Assembly (NCBI GenBank): GCA_963795835.1
Contig: CAWCJC010000006.1
Coordinates: forward strand, 372,001 to 436,000
Origin: JALYXI01 sp963795835
GTDB lineage: Bacteria; Acidobacteriota; Terriglobia; Bryobacterales; Bryobacteraceae
Direction of reading: 5' to 3'
Length of the DNA stretch: 64,000 bases
Position numbers and translations under genes: made by a program. Numbering within the stretch: position 1 is the stretch's first letter; each line of letters begins with the position of its first letter. Below the pieces are notes generated by a model. That model saw only the letters and a list, made by a program, of their open reading frames with translations. It had not been told where the DNA came from and ran no database searches. Positions 28,295 to 39,479 of the stretch are shown here, one piece after another.

Positions 28295-31200
28295 ATGTTT
28301 CGTAAAGTCTTGATTGCGAATCGCGGGGCGATTGCGTGCCGCATTGCCCGAACGCTCCGAAAGATGAATGTCGCTTCCGTGGCGGTGTATTCGGAAGCGG
28401 ACCGGCATTCGCTGCATGTCAAGGCGTGCGACGAAGCCGTGGCGATTGGGCCCGCTGCCGCGGCACTGAGTTATTTATCGATAGACGCCCTTCTAGCGGC
28501 AGCGCGCGCGACCGGGGCTGAAGCCATCCATCCGGGATACGGATTCTTAAGTGAGAACGCCGGATTCGCGGAAGCGTGCGCTGCGGCAGGCGTCGTCTTC
28601 ATCGGACCCACCCCGGAGCAGTTGCGATCGTTCGGCCTGAAACATACGGCTCGAGAGTTGGCGCTTCAGAATGGCGTGCCGTTGTTGCCGGGGACGGAGT
28701 TGTTGGCGTCGCTCGCCGAAGCACGTAAGGAAGCGGAGCGGATTGGCTATCCGGTGATGCTGAAGAGCACGGCGGGCGGCGGGGGCATCGGGATGCAGTT
28801 GTGCCCATCGGCTGACGTATTGGGCGAAAGCTATGCGGCAGTGGAGCGCACCAGCCGTTCCAGCTTCGGCAGCGCCGGGCTATATCTGGAGAAATTTGTT
28901 TCGCAGGCGCGGCACATCGAAGTGCAGATCTTTGGCGACGGCCAGGGCGAGGTGCTGGCCTTGGGCGAGCGCGATTGCTCGGCTCAGCGCCGAAATCAAA
29001 AGGTGATTGAGGAAACTCCCGCGCCGGGGCTGCCCGATTCGGTGCGGCAGAAACTATTCGATGCTTCGGTCAGGCTGGGCCGCGCGGTACGGTACCAGTC
29101 GGCGGGAACGGTGGAGTTTCTCTACGATGCGGCGGCGCGCGAGTTTTATTTCCTCGAAGTGAACACGCGGCTGCAGGTGGAGCATGGCGTTACCGAAGAG
29201 GTGACGGGCATCGATCTGGTGGAGTGGATGGTGCGGCAGGCCGCGCAGGAGATGCCTCCTTTGAACAGCCTTGCTGTGAGGCCGCGCGGCAGTTCCTTGC
29301 AGGTGCGGTGTTATGCCGAGGACCCTGGGAAGCAATTTCAGCCGAGCTCGGGGAAGCTGTTGCATGTGGCGTGGCCAGAAGGCTGCCGCGTCGAGACATG
29401 GGTGGAAACGGGCACGGAGGTGACTTCGTTTTACGATCCGATGCTGGCCAAGATCATCGTGCACGGGGAGGATCGCGCAGGGGCGGTCCACGCCATGACG
29501 GAGGCTCTGGCACAAACAGAAATTTCCGGAATCGAGACAAATCTGGAGTACCTCAGGCAGATCGTGGCCGACCCTCACTTCAACGAGGGCGGGATTGCCA
29601 CTTCGTTTCTTCGAAGCTTCGACTACCGGCGCAATACGATCGACGTGCTCGAAGGCGGAATGCAGACCACGATTCAGGATTATCCCGGACGGCTCGGATA
29701 CTGGAACGTGGGGGTGCCGCCCTCGGGACCCATGGACTCGCTGGCATTCCGTGCGGCTAACCGCTTGGTGGGGAATCCGGAAGGCGCGGCAGCCTTGGAA
29801 ATCACGCTGACCGGACCGTCGTTGCAATTCAATGCCGCGGGCACGATAGCGCTGACTGGCGCGGATTTCGGGGCAACGCTGGACGGCGCGGCTGTGGCTA
29901 TTTGGACAGCGGTGCCGGTCCAGGCTGGCGCTGTGCTGCGGATGGGGGCGGTCAGAAACGCGGGCGCGCGGGCGTATCTCGCGGTCGCGGGCGGGCTTGC
30001 GTGTCCGGAATATTTGGGCAGCCGGAGCACGTTCATCCTGGGTGGGTTTGGGGGGCAATCCGGGCGGACATTGCGCGTAGGCGATGTACTTCATGTAGGC
30101 AAGGCAGCCTGTATGAAGGCCGCTACCGAAGAGGTTCCGGTTTACGGGCGTGAGTGGACCATCGGCGTAATCTATGGGCCTCACGGCGCGCCGGATTATT
30201 TTACGGAGCGCGATATCGAAATGCTGTTTTCGGCGTCGTGGCAGGTTCATCATAATTCCGATCGAACCGGTATCCGGTTGATTGGGCCGAAGCCGGAGTG
30301 GGCGCGCTCGGACGGCGGCGAAGCCGGGCTGCACCCTTCGAACATTCACGACAACGCCTACGCCATCGGCGCAGTAGACTTCACGGGCGACATGCCGGTG
30401 ATTCTGGGGCCGGATGGGCCGAGTCTAGGCGGGTTCGTGTGTCCGGTTGTGATTGCGGATCCGGAGCGCTGGAAAATGGGCCAGTTAAAGGCCGGCGATA
30501 CCGTGAAATTTCAAATTGCGGGTGAGCGGGAGCCGGCAATCTTGCGCACTCGCAAGGATGTGGTTTACCGCGCCGATGGGGATCGCAATCTGCTGGTGGA
30601 GTTCGGGCCGAATGTGCTCGACCTGAATTTGCGGGTTCGCGCGCATGCGCTGGAGCAGGAGTTGCGGCGCGCGAAGGTGGCCGGAATCATCGACATCACG
30701 CCTGGCGTGCGGAGCCTGCAAATTCACTATGGCGCGGGACTGCGGCGCGAGGCACTGCTCGAACTGCTCGACGACTGCGAAGCGCGCATCGGTGATCTGA
30801 GCGAGTTCGAGGTGCCGTCGCGGACAGTCGAGCTGCCGCTTTCGTGGGACGATCCGGCAACCCGGCTGGCGATTGAAAAGTACATGCAGAGCGTACGTCC
30901 GGATGCGCCTTGGTGTCCGAGCAATCTGGAGTTTATTCGGCGGATTAATGGGCTGGGGAGTATCGATCAAGTACACCGGATCGTGCATGAGGCCAGCTAT
31001 CTGGTGCTGGGCTTGGGCGACGTGTACCTGGGCGCTCCGGTAGCGACGCCGGTGGATCCGCGGCAGCGGTTGGTGACCACGAAGTACAACCCGGCACGCA
31101 CTTGGACGCCGGAAAACGCGGTGGGAATTGGTGGCGCTTACCTTTGCGTTTATGGGATGGAGGGACCCGGCGGCTACCAGTTCGTGGGCCGCACGCTGCA

Positions 31201-31759
31201 GATGTGGAATGCGTTTCGTACGCCTGAGCCATGGCTGCTGCGATTCTTCGACCAGCTTCGCTTCTATTCCGTGTCCGCGAAAGAGTTGCTCGAAATTCGC
31301 GAGGAATTTCCGCATGGCGGGTACAGCCTACGAACACAGGAGGGGACGTTCCGGCTCAAAGATTACAATGCGTTTCTTCGCGAGATTGCGCCGGAGGCCG
31401 CGCTCTTCAAGCACCAGCAGCAGGCCGCGTTCGATGAGGAACGCAAGCGGTGGAAGGCGGCGGGGCAGGCCGAGTATGTGGACGCACTGGATTCCGCTTT
31501 GCCGCCCGTAAGCGAGGCCTCGGTGGCGGCGGGCTGCGTCGCAGTCTTGTCTCCGGTTACGGCCTCGGTGTGGAACATCGGGGTCGAAGTGGGGCAGCAG
31601 GTACAGGCGGGGCAGAAGCTGATTGTCTTGGAAGCCATGAAAACGGAGATTGCGGTGACGGCTCAAGTGTCGGGAACGGTGGTCGCAATTGCGTGCGGCG
31701 CGGGGGCCATGGTGAGCCCCGGGCAACATCTGGCGACGATTCAGGAGGCCACTCTATGA
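28295..31759 (+). CDS. urea/guanidine carboxylase, biotin-dependent
   Basis: 1154 residues. Biotin carboxylase domain: IANRGAIACRIARTLRK at the N-terminus, ATP-grasp glycine loop STAGGGGIGMQL, HIEVQIFGDG and FLEVNTRLQVEHGVTEE. The central KipI/KipA-like carboxyltransferase region begins TTIQDYPGRLGYWNVGVPPSG. The C-terminal biotinyl domain has VLEAMKTEI with biotinylated K1116. It carboxylates urea to allophanate or guanidine to carboxyguanidine. The adjacent DUF1989 pair favours guanidine; substrate-selecting residues were not judged here. Its TGA overlaps the hydrolase ATG. Confidence 0.92.
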   Translation: MFRKVLIANRGAIACRIARTLRKMNVASVAVYSEADRHSLHVKACDEAVAIGPAAAALSYLSIDALLAAARATGAEAIHPGYGFLSENAGFAEACAAAGVVFIGPTPEQLRSFGLKHTARELALQNGVPLLPGTELLASLAEARKEAERIGYPVMLKSTAGGGGIGMQLCPSADVLGESYAAVERTSRSSFGSAGLYLEKFVSQARHIEVQIFGDGQGEVLALGERDCSAQRRNQKVIEETPAPGLPDSVRQKLFDASVRLGRAVRYQSAGTVEFLYDAAAREFYFLEVNTRLQVEHGVTEEVTGIDLVEWMVRQAAQEMPPLNSLAVRPRGSSLQVRCYAEDPGKQFQPSSGKLLHVAWPEGCRVETWVETGTEVTSFYDPMLAKIIVHGEDRAGAVHAMTEALAQTEISGIETNLEYLRQIVADPHFNEGGIATSFLRSFDYRRNTIDVLEGGMQTTIQDYPGRLGYWNVGVPPSGPMDSLAFRAANRLVGNPEGAAALEITLTGPSLQFNAAGTIALTGADFGATLDGAAVAIWTAVPVQAGAVLRMGAVRNAGARAYLAVAGGLACPEYLGSRSTFILGGFGGQSGRTLRVGDVLHVGKAACMKAATEEVPVYGREWTIGVIYGPHGAPDYFTERDIEMLFSASWQVHHNSDRTGIRLIGPKPEWARSDGGEAGLHPSNIHDNAYAIGAVDFTGDMPVILGPDGPSLGGFVCPVVIADPERWKMGQLKAGDTVKFQIAGEREPAILRTRKDVVYRADGDRNLLVEFGPNVLDLNLRVRAHALEQELRRAKVAGIIDITPGVRSLQIHYGAGLRREALLELLDDCEARIGDLSEFEVPSRTVELPLSWDDPATRLAIEKYMQSVRPDAPWCPSNLEFIRRINGLGSIDQVHRIVHEASYLVLGLGDVYLGAPVATPVDPRQRLVTTKYNPARTWTPENAVGIGGAYLCVYGMEGPGGYQFVGRTLQMWNAFRTPEPWLLRFFDQLRFYSVSAKELLEIREEFPHGGYSLRTQEGTFRLKDYNAFLREIAPEAALFKHQQQAAFDEERKRWKAAGQAEYVDALDSALPPVSEASVAAGCVAVLSPVTASVWNIGVEVGQQVQAGQKLIVLEAMKTEIAVTAQVSGTVVAIACGAGAMVSPGQHLATIQEATL

Positions 31760-33406
31760 CGGCCGATCCAGTCTGGATTTCGCGCGTTCCAAAGGACAAG
31801 ATCGAAGAGCGGGAGCGCCAACTGGCATTAGCGCCAGCAGGGCCCTTGGCAGGGCTCACCTTTGCCGCGAAAGACAATATGGACTTCGCCGGGATGCCGA
31901 CCACGGCCGGATGTCCCGCTTACGCATATACCCCGGACCAGACCGCGCCGGTGTTACAGACGCTGCTCGACGCGGGTGCGGTGCTGGTCGGCAAGACGAA
32001 TATGGACCAGTTCGCGACCGGGTTGACCGGGGCGCGTTCGCCATACGGAGCTTGTTCGAGCGTATTCAACGAGCGATATATATCCGGCGGATCGAGTTCG
32101 GGATCGGCCGTGGCGGTGGCAAGCGGTCAGGTGGATTTCGCGCTGGGCACAGATACGGCAGGGTCAGGACGCGTGCCGGCAGCGTTCAATGGATTGATCG
32201 GCCTCAAGCCCACGCGCGGATTGCTGAGTACCCGGGGCATCGTGCCGGCGTGCCGCAGTTTGGACTGCGTTTCGGTTTTTACGAAGACGGCCGGGCTGGC
32301 GCTGGAGGTGCTTCGCGTAGCGCGGCAGTTCGACGCCCAGGACCCATACTCGCGGAGTGCAAGACCAGGAGAAGGCGCGGCGCCATGGTCAGGCGGGTCT
32401 TTCCGGTTTGGTGTCGCGGCCCAGAGTGAGCTTCTTTTTTTTGGCGACGACGCGGCGGCGGAGTTGTATCAGGCATCGCTCCGGAGGCTTCAACAGGTGG
32501 GCGGAGAGCCGGTGGAGATCGACTACACCGTGTTTCGCCGCGCGGCGGAGTTGTTGTACTCAGGGCCTTGGGTGGCCGAGCGATTGGCCGCTATCGAAAG
32601 CTTCCTCGGGCGCTCATGCGAGCGAGATGAATCCGGTGGTGCGGGAGATCATTCAGGGCGGGAAGAAGTATTCTGCGGTGGATGCCTTTCGGGGCGAGTA
32701 CGCGTTGCAGGCGCTTCGGCGGGAAGCAGAGAGGCAGTGGAGCAGGATGGATGTTCTGGCCCTCCCGACAACCGGAAGCATCTTCACCCACGAGCAAGTG
32801 GCAGCCGAGCCGGTAAAGCGCAATTCCGATTTGGGGTACTACACCAACTTCGTGAACTTGATGGATCTGGCGGCCGTGGCAGTGCCCGCAGGCGTGCGGG
32901 AAAACGGATTGCCCTTCGGGATCTCGCTGATCGGGCCGGCGTTTTCGGATGAAGCGCTGCTCGCCTTGGCGGAGCGTTTTCTGGGCGGCGAGAAGCCGCT
33001 GCTGCCGTTTCGTCCTGGATGTATCGACGTGGCTGTTGTGGGCGCGCATCTGAGTGGCCAGCCATTGAATTGGCAGTTGACTTCGCGGCATGCGCGGCTG
33101 GTTCGGACCGCCCGGACCGCCGCGGGATACAGGCTCTACGCTCTTGAAGGAACGAAGCCTCCAAAGCCGGGGCTGGTCGCGGAACCCGGGTTTGCGGGTC
33201 CAGGGATTGAGGTGGAAGTGTGGGCGGTACCTGAGGACCGGTTCGGCGGTTTCGTCGCGGAGATTCCGGCGCCTTTGGGGATTGGCAATGCCACCCTCGA
33301 AGATGGAAGTTCGGTAAAAAGTTTCATCTGTGAACCCTCGGCGTTGGGCGCTTCCCAAGAAATCACGTCGTTTGGTGGCTGGCGGCGGTATTTAGCCTCG
33401 ATCTGA
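31756..33406 (+). CDS. atzF: allophanate hydrolase (one frameshift)
   Basis: About 549 residues after repair. Amidase-signature catalytic residues: K39 (FAAKDN), cis-Ser S113 (GGSSSGSA) and nucleophile S137 (GTDTAGSGR). The C-terminal domain (about residues 440-549) with RLYALEGTKPPKPGL and EIPAPLGIGNATLEDG is typical of AtzF-type allophanate hydrolases, which release 2 NH3 and CO2. The frame changes near 32613; removing one base restores FLGRHASEMNPVVREII. It ends the pathway and its ATG sits in the carboxylase stop (ATGA), so the four genes are coupled. Confidence 0.88.
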
Positions 33407-33482
33407 TCCGAACCGCGCGCCCGGCCGCGAGGGACAGCTGGCAGGAACCAAAGAGGCTCCCGCTTGAGCACAGACTGCGCTA

Positions 33483-33495
33483 TCCTGAATCAGGA
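33483..33495. promoter_or_regulatory. inverted repeat upstream of iscR, candidate IscR/Rrf2 operator
   Basis: TCCTGA-A-TCAGGA, a perfect 6-bp dyad with a one-base centre, ends 18 bases before the iscR ATG. Rrf2-family regulators including IscR bind dyads and usually repress their own operon. It does not match the E. coli type 2 IscR consensus closely, so it is a candidate by position and symmetry only. Confidence 0.45.
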
Positions 33496-33513
33496 CCTTC
33501 CCAGTCCAAGATC

Positions 33514-34011
33514 ATGCTGAAGCTCACAAAAAAAGCCGACTACGCATTGATCTCGCTGCGCCATATCGCGGTAAGTCCTCGCGGTACGTCGAGCGCCAAA
33601 GAGATTTCAGACTCCTACAATATCCCCGCAGCGCTGCTTGCAAAAGTACTGCAAACCCTTACCAAGACCGGTTTCCTGATGTCCGTCGCGGGAACGAACG
33701 GCGGCTATCGATTGAGCCGGGGGCCGGGGAACATCACAGCCCTGGATGTGATTCGCGCGATCGATGGGCCGGTGGTGCTGACCAGTTGTTTTACATCGGT
33801 CGAGCCGTGTGGGCAGTCGGACAAGTGCACAGTGCGCGAACCGCTCCGTCGCGTTCACGAAGCAATTTTGGACCTGCTCGCGAAAATGACAATCCGCGAA
33901 CTGGCCGAAGATGCGAAAAGTTCCTGCGATACCGAAGCGGATTCAGTTATCCATCATCAAATAAACGTCAACCAAATTAAGAGCTATGAAGACCCCCATT
34001 TATCTCGATAA
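33514..34011 (+). CDS. iscR: Rrf2-family Fe-S regulator IscR
   Basis: 165 residues with a winged-helix N-terminus (LKLTKKADYALISLRHIA; recognition region NIPAALLAKVLQTLTK, then AGTNGGYRLSR). Three Cys at 92, 99 and 105 (SCFTSVEPCGQSDKC) match the 2Fe-2S site of IscR, close to Cys 92/98/104 in E. coli. It senses Fe-S status and controls the operon it heads. Its 3' end overlaps iscS by 26 bases, unusual but consistent with tight coupling. A dyad just upstream is a likely binding site. Confidence 0.9.
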   Translation: MLKLTKKADYALISLRHIAVSPRGTSSAKEISDSYNIPAALLAKVLQTLTKTGFLMSVAGTNGGYRLSRGPGNITALDVIRAIDGPVVLTSCFTSVEPCGQSDKCTVREPLRRVHEAILDLLAKMTIRELAEDAKSSCDTEADSVIHHQINVNQIKSYEDPHLSR

Positions 34012-35200
34012 CCACGCAACTACTCCCATGGACCCCCGGGTTCTGGAAGCCATGCTGCCCTATTTCACCGAGCATTACGGCAATGCCGCCAGCCGCAACC
34101 ATTCTTTCGGGTGGGCCGCGGAGCAGGCTGTTGAGAACGCGCGCAAACAAGTCGCCGACCTGATCGGCGCCAATCCAAAGGAAATCATCTTCACCAGCGG
34201 CGCCACCGAATCCAACAACCTGGCGATCAAGGGCGTTGCCGAAATGTATGCCGACAAAGGCAACCACATCATCACCGCGGCGACGGAGCACAAAGCCGTT
34301 CTTGATACCTGCAAGAAGCTTGAAAAGCAGGGCTATCAGATTACCTATATGGCGCTTCGCGAAGACGGGTTGGTCGATCTCGACAAGCTCCGCGCCGCGA
34401 TCACGGATAAGACCATTCTGGTTTCCATCATGTACGCCAATAATGAAATCGGCGTGATTCAGCCGGTGGCCGAAATTGGCAAGATTTGCAAGGAAAAAGG
34501 CGTTTTGTATCACTCCGATGGCGTTCAGGCCGTGGGCAAGGTTCCAGTCAACGTGATCAAGGACAATATCGATCTGCTCTCCGTCACTGGGCACAAGATG
34601 TATGGTCCGAAGGGCGTTGGCGCGCTGTACGTCCGGCGTAAGAATCCACGGGTGCAGATCACGGCGCAGATGGACGGCGGCGGGCATGAGCGCGGTATGC
34701 GGTCTGGCACGATGAACGTGCCGGCGATTGTTGGCTTCGGGAAAGCAGCGGAACTCTGCCGGTTGGAGATGGCGGAAGAATCGAAGCGGCTCGGATTTTT
34801 GCGGGACAAGCTTCGCGCCAAGTTGGAGAATGAGCTGGACGAAGTTTTCATCAACGGCACCATGGAGCACCGGCTGCCCAATAACCTGAATATGAGCTTT
34901 GCTTATGTGGAAGGGGAATCGCTGCTGATGGGCATCAACGATATCGCGGTTTCGAGCGGCTCTGCTTGTACGTCCGCGACGCTGGAACCGAGTTACGTCC
35001 TGAAAGCCTTGGGCGTGGGCGACGACCTTGCCCACACCTCTATACGCTTTGGCTTGGGCCGCTTCACCACTGAGGAAGAAGTGGATTATGCCGCAAAGCG
35101 CATGATCGAAACTGTCCGCAAACTGCGCGAACTTTCGCCGCTTTATGAAATGGCGAAAGAAGGCGTCGATATGAGCAAGGTCGAATGGGCCGCGCACTAG
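33986..35200 (+). CDS. iscS: cysteine desulfurase IscS
   Basis: 404 residues. The PLP lysine is K204 in TGHKMYGPKG, and the persulfide Cys is C328 in SSGSACTSATLEPSYVL, the same number as in E. coli IscS. N-terminus is YLDNHATTPMDPRV. It mobilises sulfur from cysteine and passes it to IscU. It starts inside iscR and is followed by iscU 24 bases later, with a TAGGAG ribosome-binding site before that gene. Confidence 0.97.
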   Translation: MKTPIYLDNHATTPMDPRVLEAMLPYFTEHYGNAASRNHSFGWAAEQAVENARKQVADLIGANPKEIIFTSGATESNNLAIKGVAEMYADKGNHIITAATEHKAVLDTCKKLEKQGYQITYMALREDGLVDLDKLRAAITDKTILVSIMYANNEIGVIQPVAEIGKICKEKGVLYHSDGVQAVGKVPVNVIKDNIDLLSVTGHKMYGPKGVGALYVRRKNPRVQITAQMDGGGHERGMRSGTMNVPAIVGFGKAAELCRLEMAEESKRLGFLRDKLRAKLENELDEVFINGTMEHRLPNNLNMSFAYVEGESLLMGINDIAVSSGSACTSATLEPSYVLKALGVGDDLAHTSIRFGLGRFTTEEEVDYAAKRMIETVRKLRELSPLYEMAKEGVDMSKVEWAAH

Positions 35201-35224
35201 TAAAATACGAATAGGAGAACAAAC

Positions 35225-35651
35225 ATGGCATATTCCGATAAGGTTCTGGACCACTACAACAATCCCCGCAACGTCGGCTCACTCGACAAGAGCAGTCCCA
35301 ACGTGGGCACCGGCATGGTAGGCGCGCCCGAGTGCGGCGACGTCATGAAACTTCAACTGATGGTAGACGACGCAACCGGCGTGATCTCCGACGCAAAGTT
35401 CAAGACGTTCGGCTGCGGCAGCGCGATCGCGAGTTCTTCGCTGGCTACCGAATGGCTGAAAGGCAAGACGGTGGACGAGGCGCTCAAAATCAAGAACACC
35501 GAGATCGTCAACGAGTTGAGCCTGCCGCCCGTGAAGATTCACTGCTCCGTGCTGGCCGAAGATGCAATCAAGGCGGCAATCTCGGATTACAAGAAAAAGC
35601 AAAGCGCGCTGAAGCCCGACCGCGCAGGAAGAAGCCATCGCCGTAGCGTAA
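35225..35651 (+). CDS. iscU: Fe-S scaffold IscU (one frameshift)
   Basis: About 141 residues after repair. Scaffold Cys are C37 (VGAPECGD), C64 (FGCGSAIA) and C107 (KIHCSVL), and the HscA-binding motif LPPVK is intact just before C107. As given, the frame runs past the end into iscA and makes an artificial 256-residue fusion. Deleting one C in the CCC near 35611 gives a normal tail ending QEEAIAVA with TAA at 35649-35651, overlapping the iscA ATG as TAATG. So these are two separate genes. Confidence 0.9.
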
Positions 35652-35995
35652 TGACTGAGCTCGCAACAGCCCCTATCGAATTGACGCCGAAGGCAGTCGC
35701 CAAAATTCGGCAAACGTTTGAAAAGCAAGGTGTCACAGGGTTCCTGCGGCTGGGAATCCTGGGCGGCGGCTGCTCCGGTTTAAGTTACCAGTTCAAGTTC
35801 GACACAAAGATGAGGCCCACCGACAAGCTGTTCGAGTACGATGGCGGAGTAAAAGTCATCGTCGATCCGAAAAGCTATCTGTATCTGGCGGGCCTGACGC
35901 TCGATTACAAAGAAACTCTGATGCAGTCGGGCTTCGAGTTCAATAACCCAAACGCCACCAAAAATTGCGGTTGCGGTTCGTCCTTTGCCGGATAG
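35651..35995 (+). CDS. iscA: A-type Fe-S carrier IscA
   Basis: 114 residues. Cys C41 (GGGCSGLSY) and C106/C108 in NCGCGSSF are the three A-type carrier cysteines, with the typical SGFEFNNPNA before the last pair. It takes clusters from IscU to target enzymes. The ATG lies in the iscU stop (TAATG), and its end overlaps the hscB start by about 11 bases. Confidence 0.93.
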   Translation: MTELATAPIELTPKAVAKIRQTFEKQGVTGFLRLGILGGGCSGLSYQFKFDTKMRPTDKLFEYDGGVKVIVDPKSYLYLAGLTLDYKETLMQSGFEFNNPNATKNCGCGSSFAG

Positions 35996-36457
35996 CCGCT
36001 ACTTCGCACTGTTCGGCCTGGAACCCACGCTGCATCTGGATCCAAAAGATCTGGAGCAGCGTTATTTTCGTTTGAGCCGGCAGTGGCATCCCGATCTTTT
36101 TGCGCGGAAGTCCCCTGCCGAACAGCAGGAAGCGCTGGACCAAACTGCACTCTTAAACGACGCTTACCGGACGCTGAAAGATCCTGTTAAGCGAGCGGAA
36201 TACTTCATCGGGCCGGATGATTCAGCGTCCAAGCCTCCAGCTGAATTGCTGGAAGAGGTTTTCGAACTCAACCTGGCAATTGAAGAAGGGGACCGCGCGG
36301 AACTGGAGGTCTTTCAAACCAAGTTTCAGATCTATGCTTGAAGACACGGACCAGCAACTCTCTGCTCTTCCGGACCAGGCCCGGGATCAAATCCGCGCCC
36401 TCCTGAACCGCCGCAAATATATTAAGAATTTAGTACGCGACGTAGAAAAATCCCTCC

Positions 36458-36465
<8 letters not shown>
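35985..36465 (+). CDS. hscB: J-domain co-chaperone HscB (one frameshift)
   Basis: About 159 residues after repair, TTG start at 35985. The J domain has DSRYFALFGLEP and the HPD motif in RQWHPDLFARK; the C-terminal three-helix part ends LLNRRKYIKNLVRDVEKSL. It delivers IscU to HscA and stimulates its ATPase. The frame changes near 36334; removing one base gives KFQSMLEDTDQQL. Its end overlaps hscA by 8 bases. Confidence 0.85.
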
Positions 36466-38260
<1,795 letters not shown>

Positions 38261-38281
38261 ACTCCCAGGAGAGTAAGAGGC

Positions 38282-39472
38282 ATGGCATCGAATCGCGGCG
38301 TAGAATACATGGGCCCCGGCAAGGTTGAGGTTCATTCGATAGACTTCCCCAAGCTGGCGTTAGGCGACCGTAAGTGTGAACACGGCGTCATTCTGAAGAT
38401 CATCTCCACCAACATCTGCGGCAGCGACCAGCATATGGTCCGGGGCCGCACGACGGCGCCCACGGGACTGGTACTGGGGCATGAGATTACCGGCGAGGTC
38501 ATCGAAACAGGGCGCGATGTGGAGTTTATCAAGAAGGGCGACGTGGTCTCAGTGCCTTTCAATATTGCCTGCGGACGCTGCCGGAACTGCAAGGTGGGGC
38601 AGACGGGCATTTGTCTGAACGTGAATCCTTCGCGGCCGGGCGCGGCATACGGTTATGTCGATATGGGGGGTTGGGTTGGAGGGCAGGCCGAGTATGTCAT
38701 GGTCCCCTATGCCGATTTCAATCTTCTGAAGTTCCCGGACCGCGATCAGGCGATGGCTAAAATTCGCGATCTGACGCTGCTTTCCGATATTTTTCCGACC
38801 GGCTTTCACGGCGCTGTAACCGCAGGTGTCGGCCCCGGTTCCATCGTCTACGTAGCCGGCGCGGGACCGGTCGGCCTGGCTTCCGCGGCTGGATGCCATT
38901 TGTTGGGCGCGGCAGTGGTGATCGTAGGCGACATGATTGAGGAGCGGCTGGCGCAGGCCCGCAGTTTCGGCTGCGAAACCATCAACCTATCGCAGGAAGG
39001 CAGTCTGGCCGATAAGATTGCGGCGATTGTTGGTGTCCCCGAAGTCGATTGCTCGGTCGATTGCGTAGGCTTTGAAGCACGCGGCCACGGTAAAGACAGC
39101 GGCACCGAAGCACCCGCTACTGTCCTGAACTCGCTGATGACCGTTACCCGGGCGGGAGGCGCTTTGGGAATCCCCGGCCTTTACGTGACAGACGATCCGG
39201 GTGGCGTGGATCAAAGCGCGAAGACCGGAACGCTGGGTATCCGGATCGGCTTGGGATGGGCCAAGAGCCATACGTTCTCTACAGGCCAGACCCCAGTGAT
39301 GCGATATCACCGTCAGCTGATGCAGGCTATCCTGCACGACAAGGTGCAAATCGCCAAAGCGGTAAACGTCCAGGTGATCACGCTCGATGCCGCGCCTGAA
39401 GGTTACAAGGATTTCGATAAAGGCGCGGCCAAGAAGTTCGTGATCGACCCGCACGGCATGATTGCGGCTTAG
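38282..39472 (+). CDS. zinc-dependent formaldehyde dehydrogenase-like enzyme (glutathione-independent type)
   Basis: 396 residues of the MDR family, close to Pseudomonas FdhA. Catalytic zinc: NICGSDQHM and GLVLGHEITG. Structural zinc: CGRCRNCKVGQTGIC. Coenzyme motif: YVAGAGPVGLASAAG. The central loop (GYVDMGGWVGGQAEYVM) and the C-terminal DFDKGAAKKFVIDPHG are typical of this branch. It oxidises formaldehyde (or dismutates aldehydes) with tightly bound NAD. It follows hscA by 21 bases with an AGGAG site, so it may share transcription, though no functional link is evident. Confidence 0.85.
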   Translation: MASNRGVEYMGPGKVEVHSIDFPKLALGDRKCEHGVILKIISTNICGSDQHMVRGRTTAPTGLVLGHEITGEVIETGRDVEFIKKGDVVSVPFNIACGRCRNCKVGQTGICLNVNPSRPGAAYGYVDMGGWVGGQAEYVMVPYADFNLLKFPDRDQAMAKIRDLTLLSDIFPTGFHGAVTAGVGPGSIVYVAGAGPVGLASAAGCHLLGAAVVIVGDMIEERLAQARSFGCETINLSQEGSLADKIAAIVGVPEVDCSVDCVGFEARGHGKDSGTEAPATVLNSLMTVTRAGGALGIPGLYVTDDPGGVDQSAKTGTLGIRIGLGWAKSHTFSTGQTPVMRYHRQLMQAILHDKVQIAKAVNVQVITLDAAPEGYKDFDKGAAKKFVIDPHGMIAA

Positions 39473-39479
39473 TTCCTGA

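Noticed and set aside
29054..30349. 431-codon minus-strand frame opposite the carboxylase
   Set aside because: High-GC shadow of the carboxylase; composition rich in Arg/His/Pro with no motif.
33977..35254. Long minus-strand open frame opposite iscS
   Set aside because: Antisense to a fully conserved gene; no recognisable product.
35225..35995. Novel IscU-IscA fusion protein
   Set aside because: One extra C explains it; removing it restores the IscU stop overlapping the IscA ATG.
6150..36340. Programmed +1 ribosomal frameshifting
   Set aside because: Breaks occur in unrelated genes with no shared slippery sequence or stop-codon context, and all have the same sign; insertion errors explain them better.
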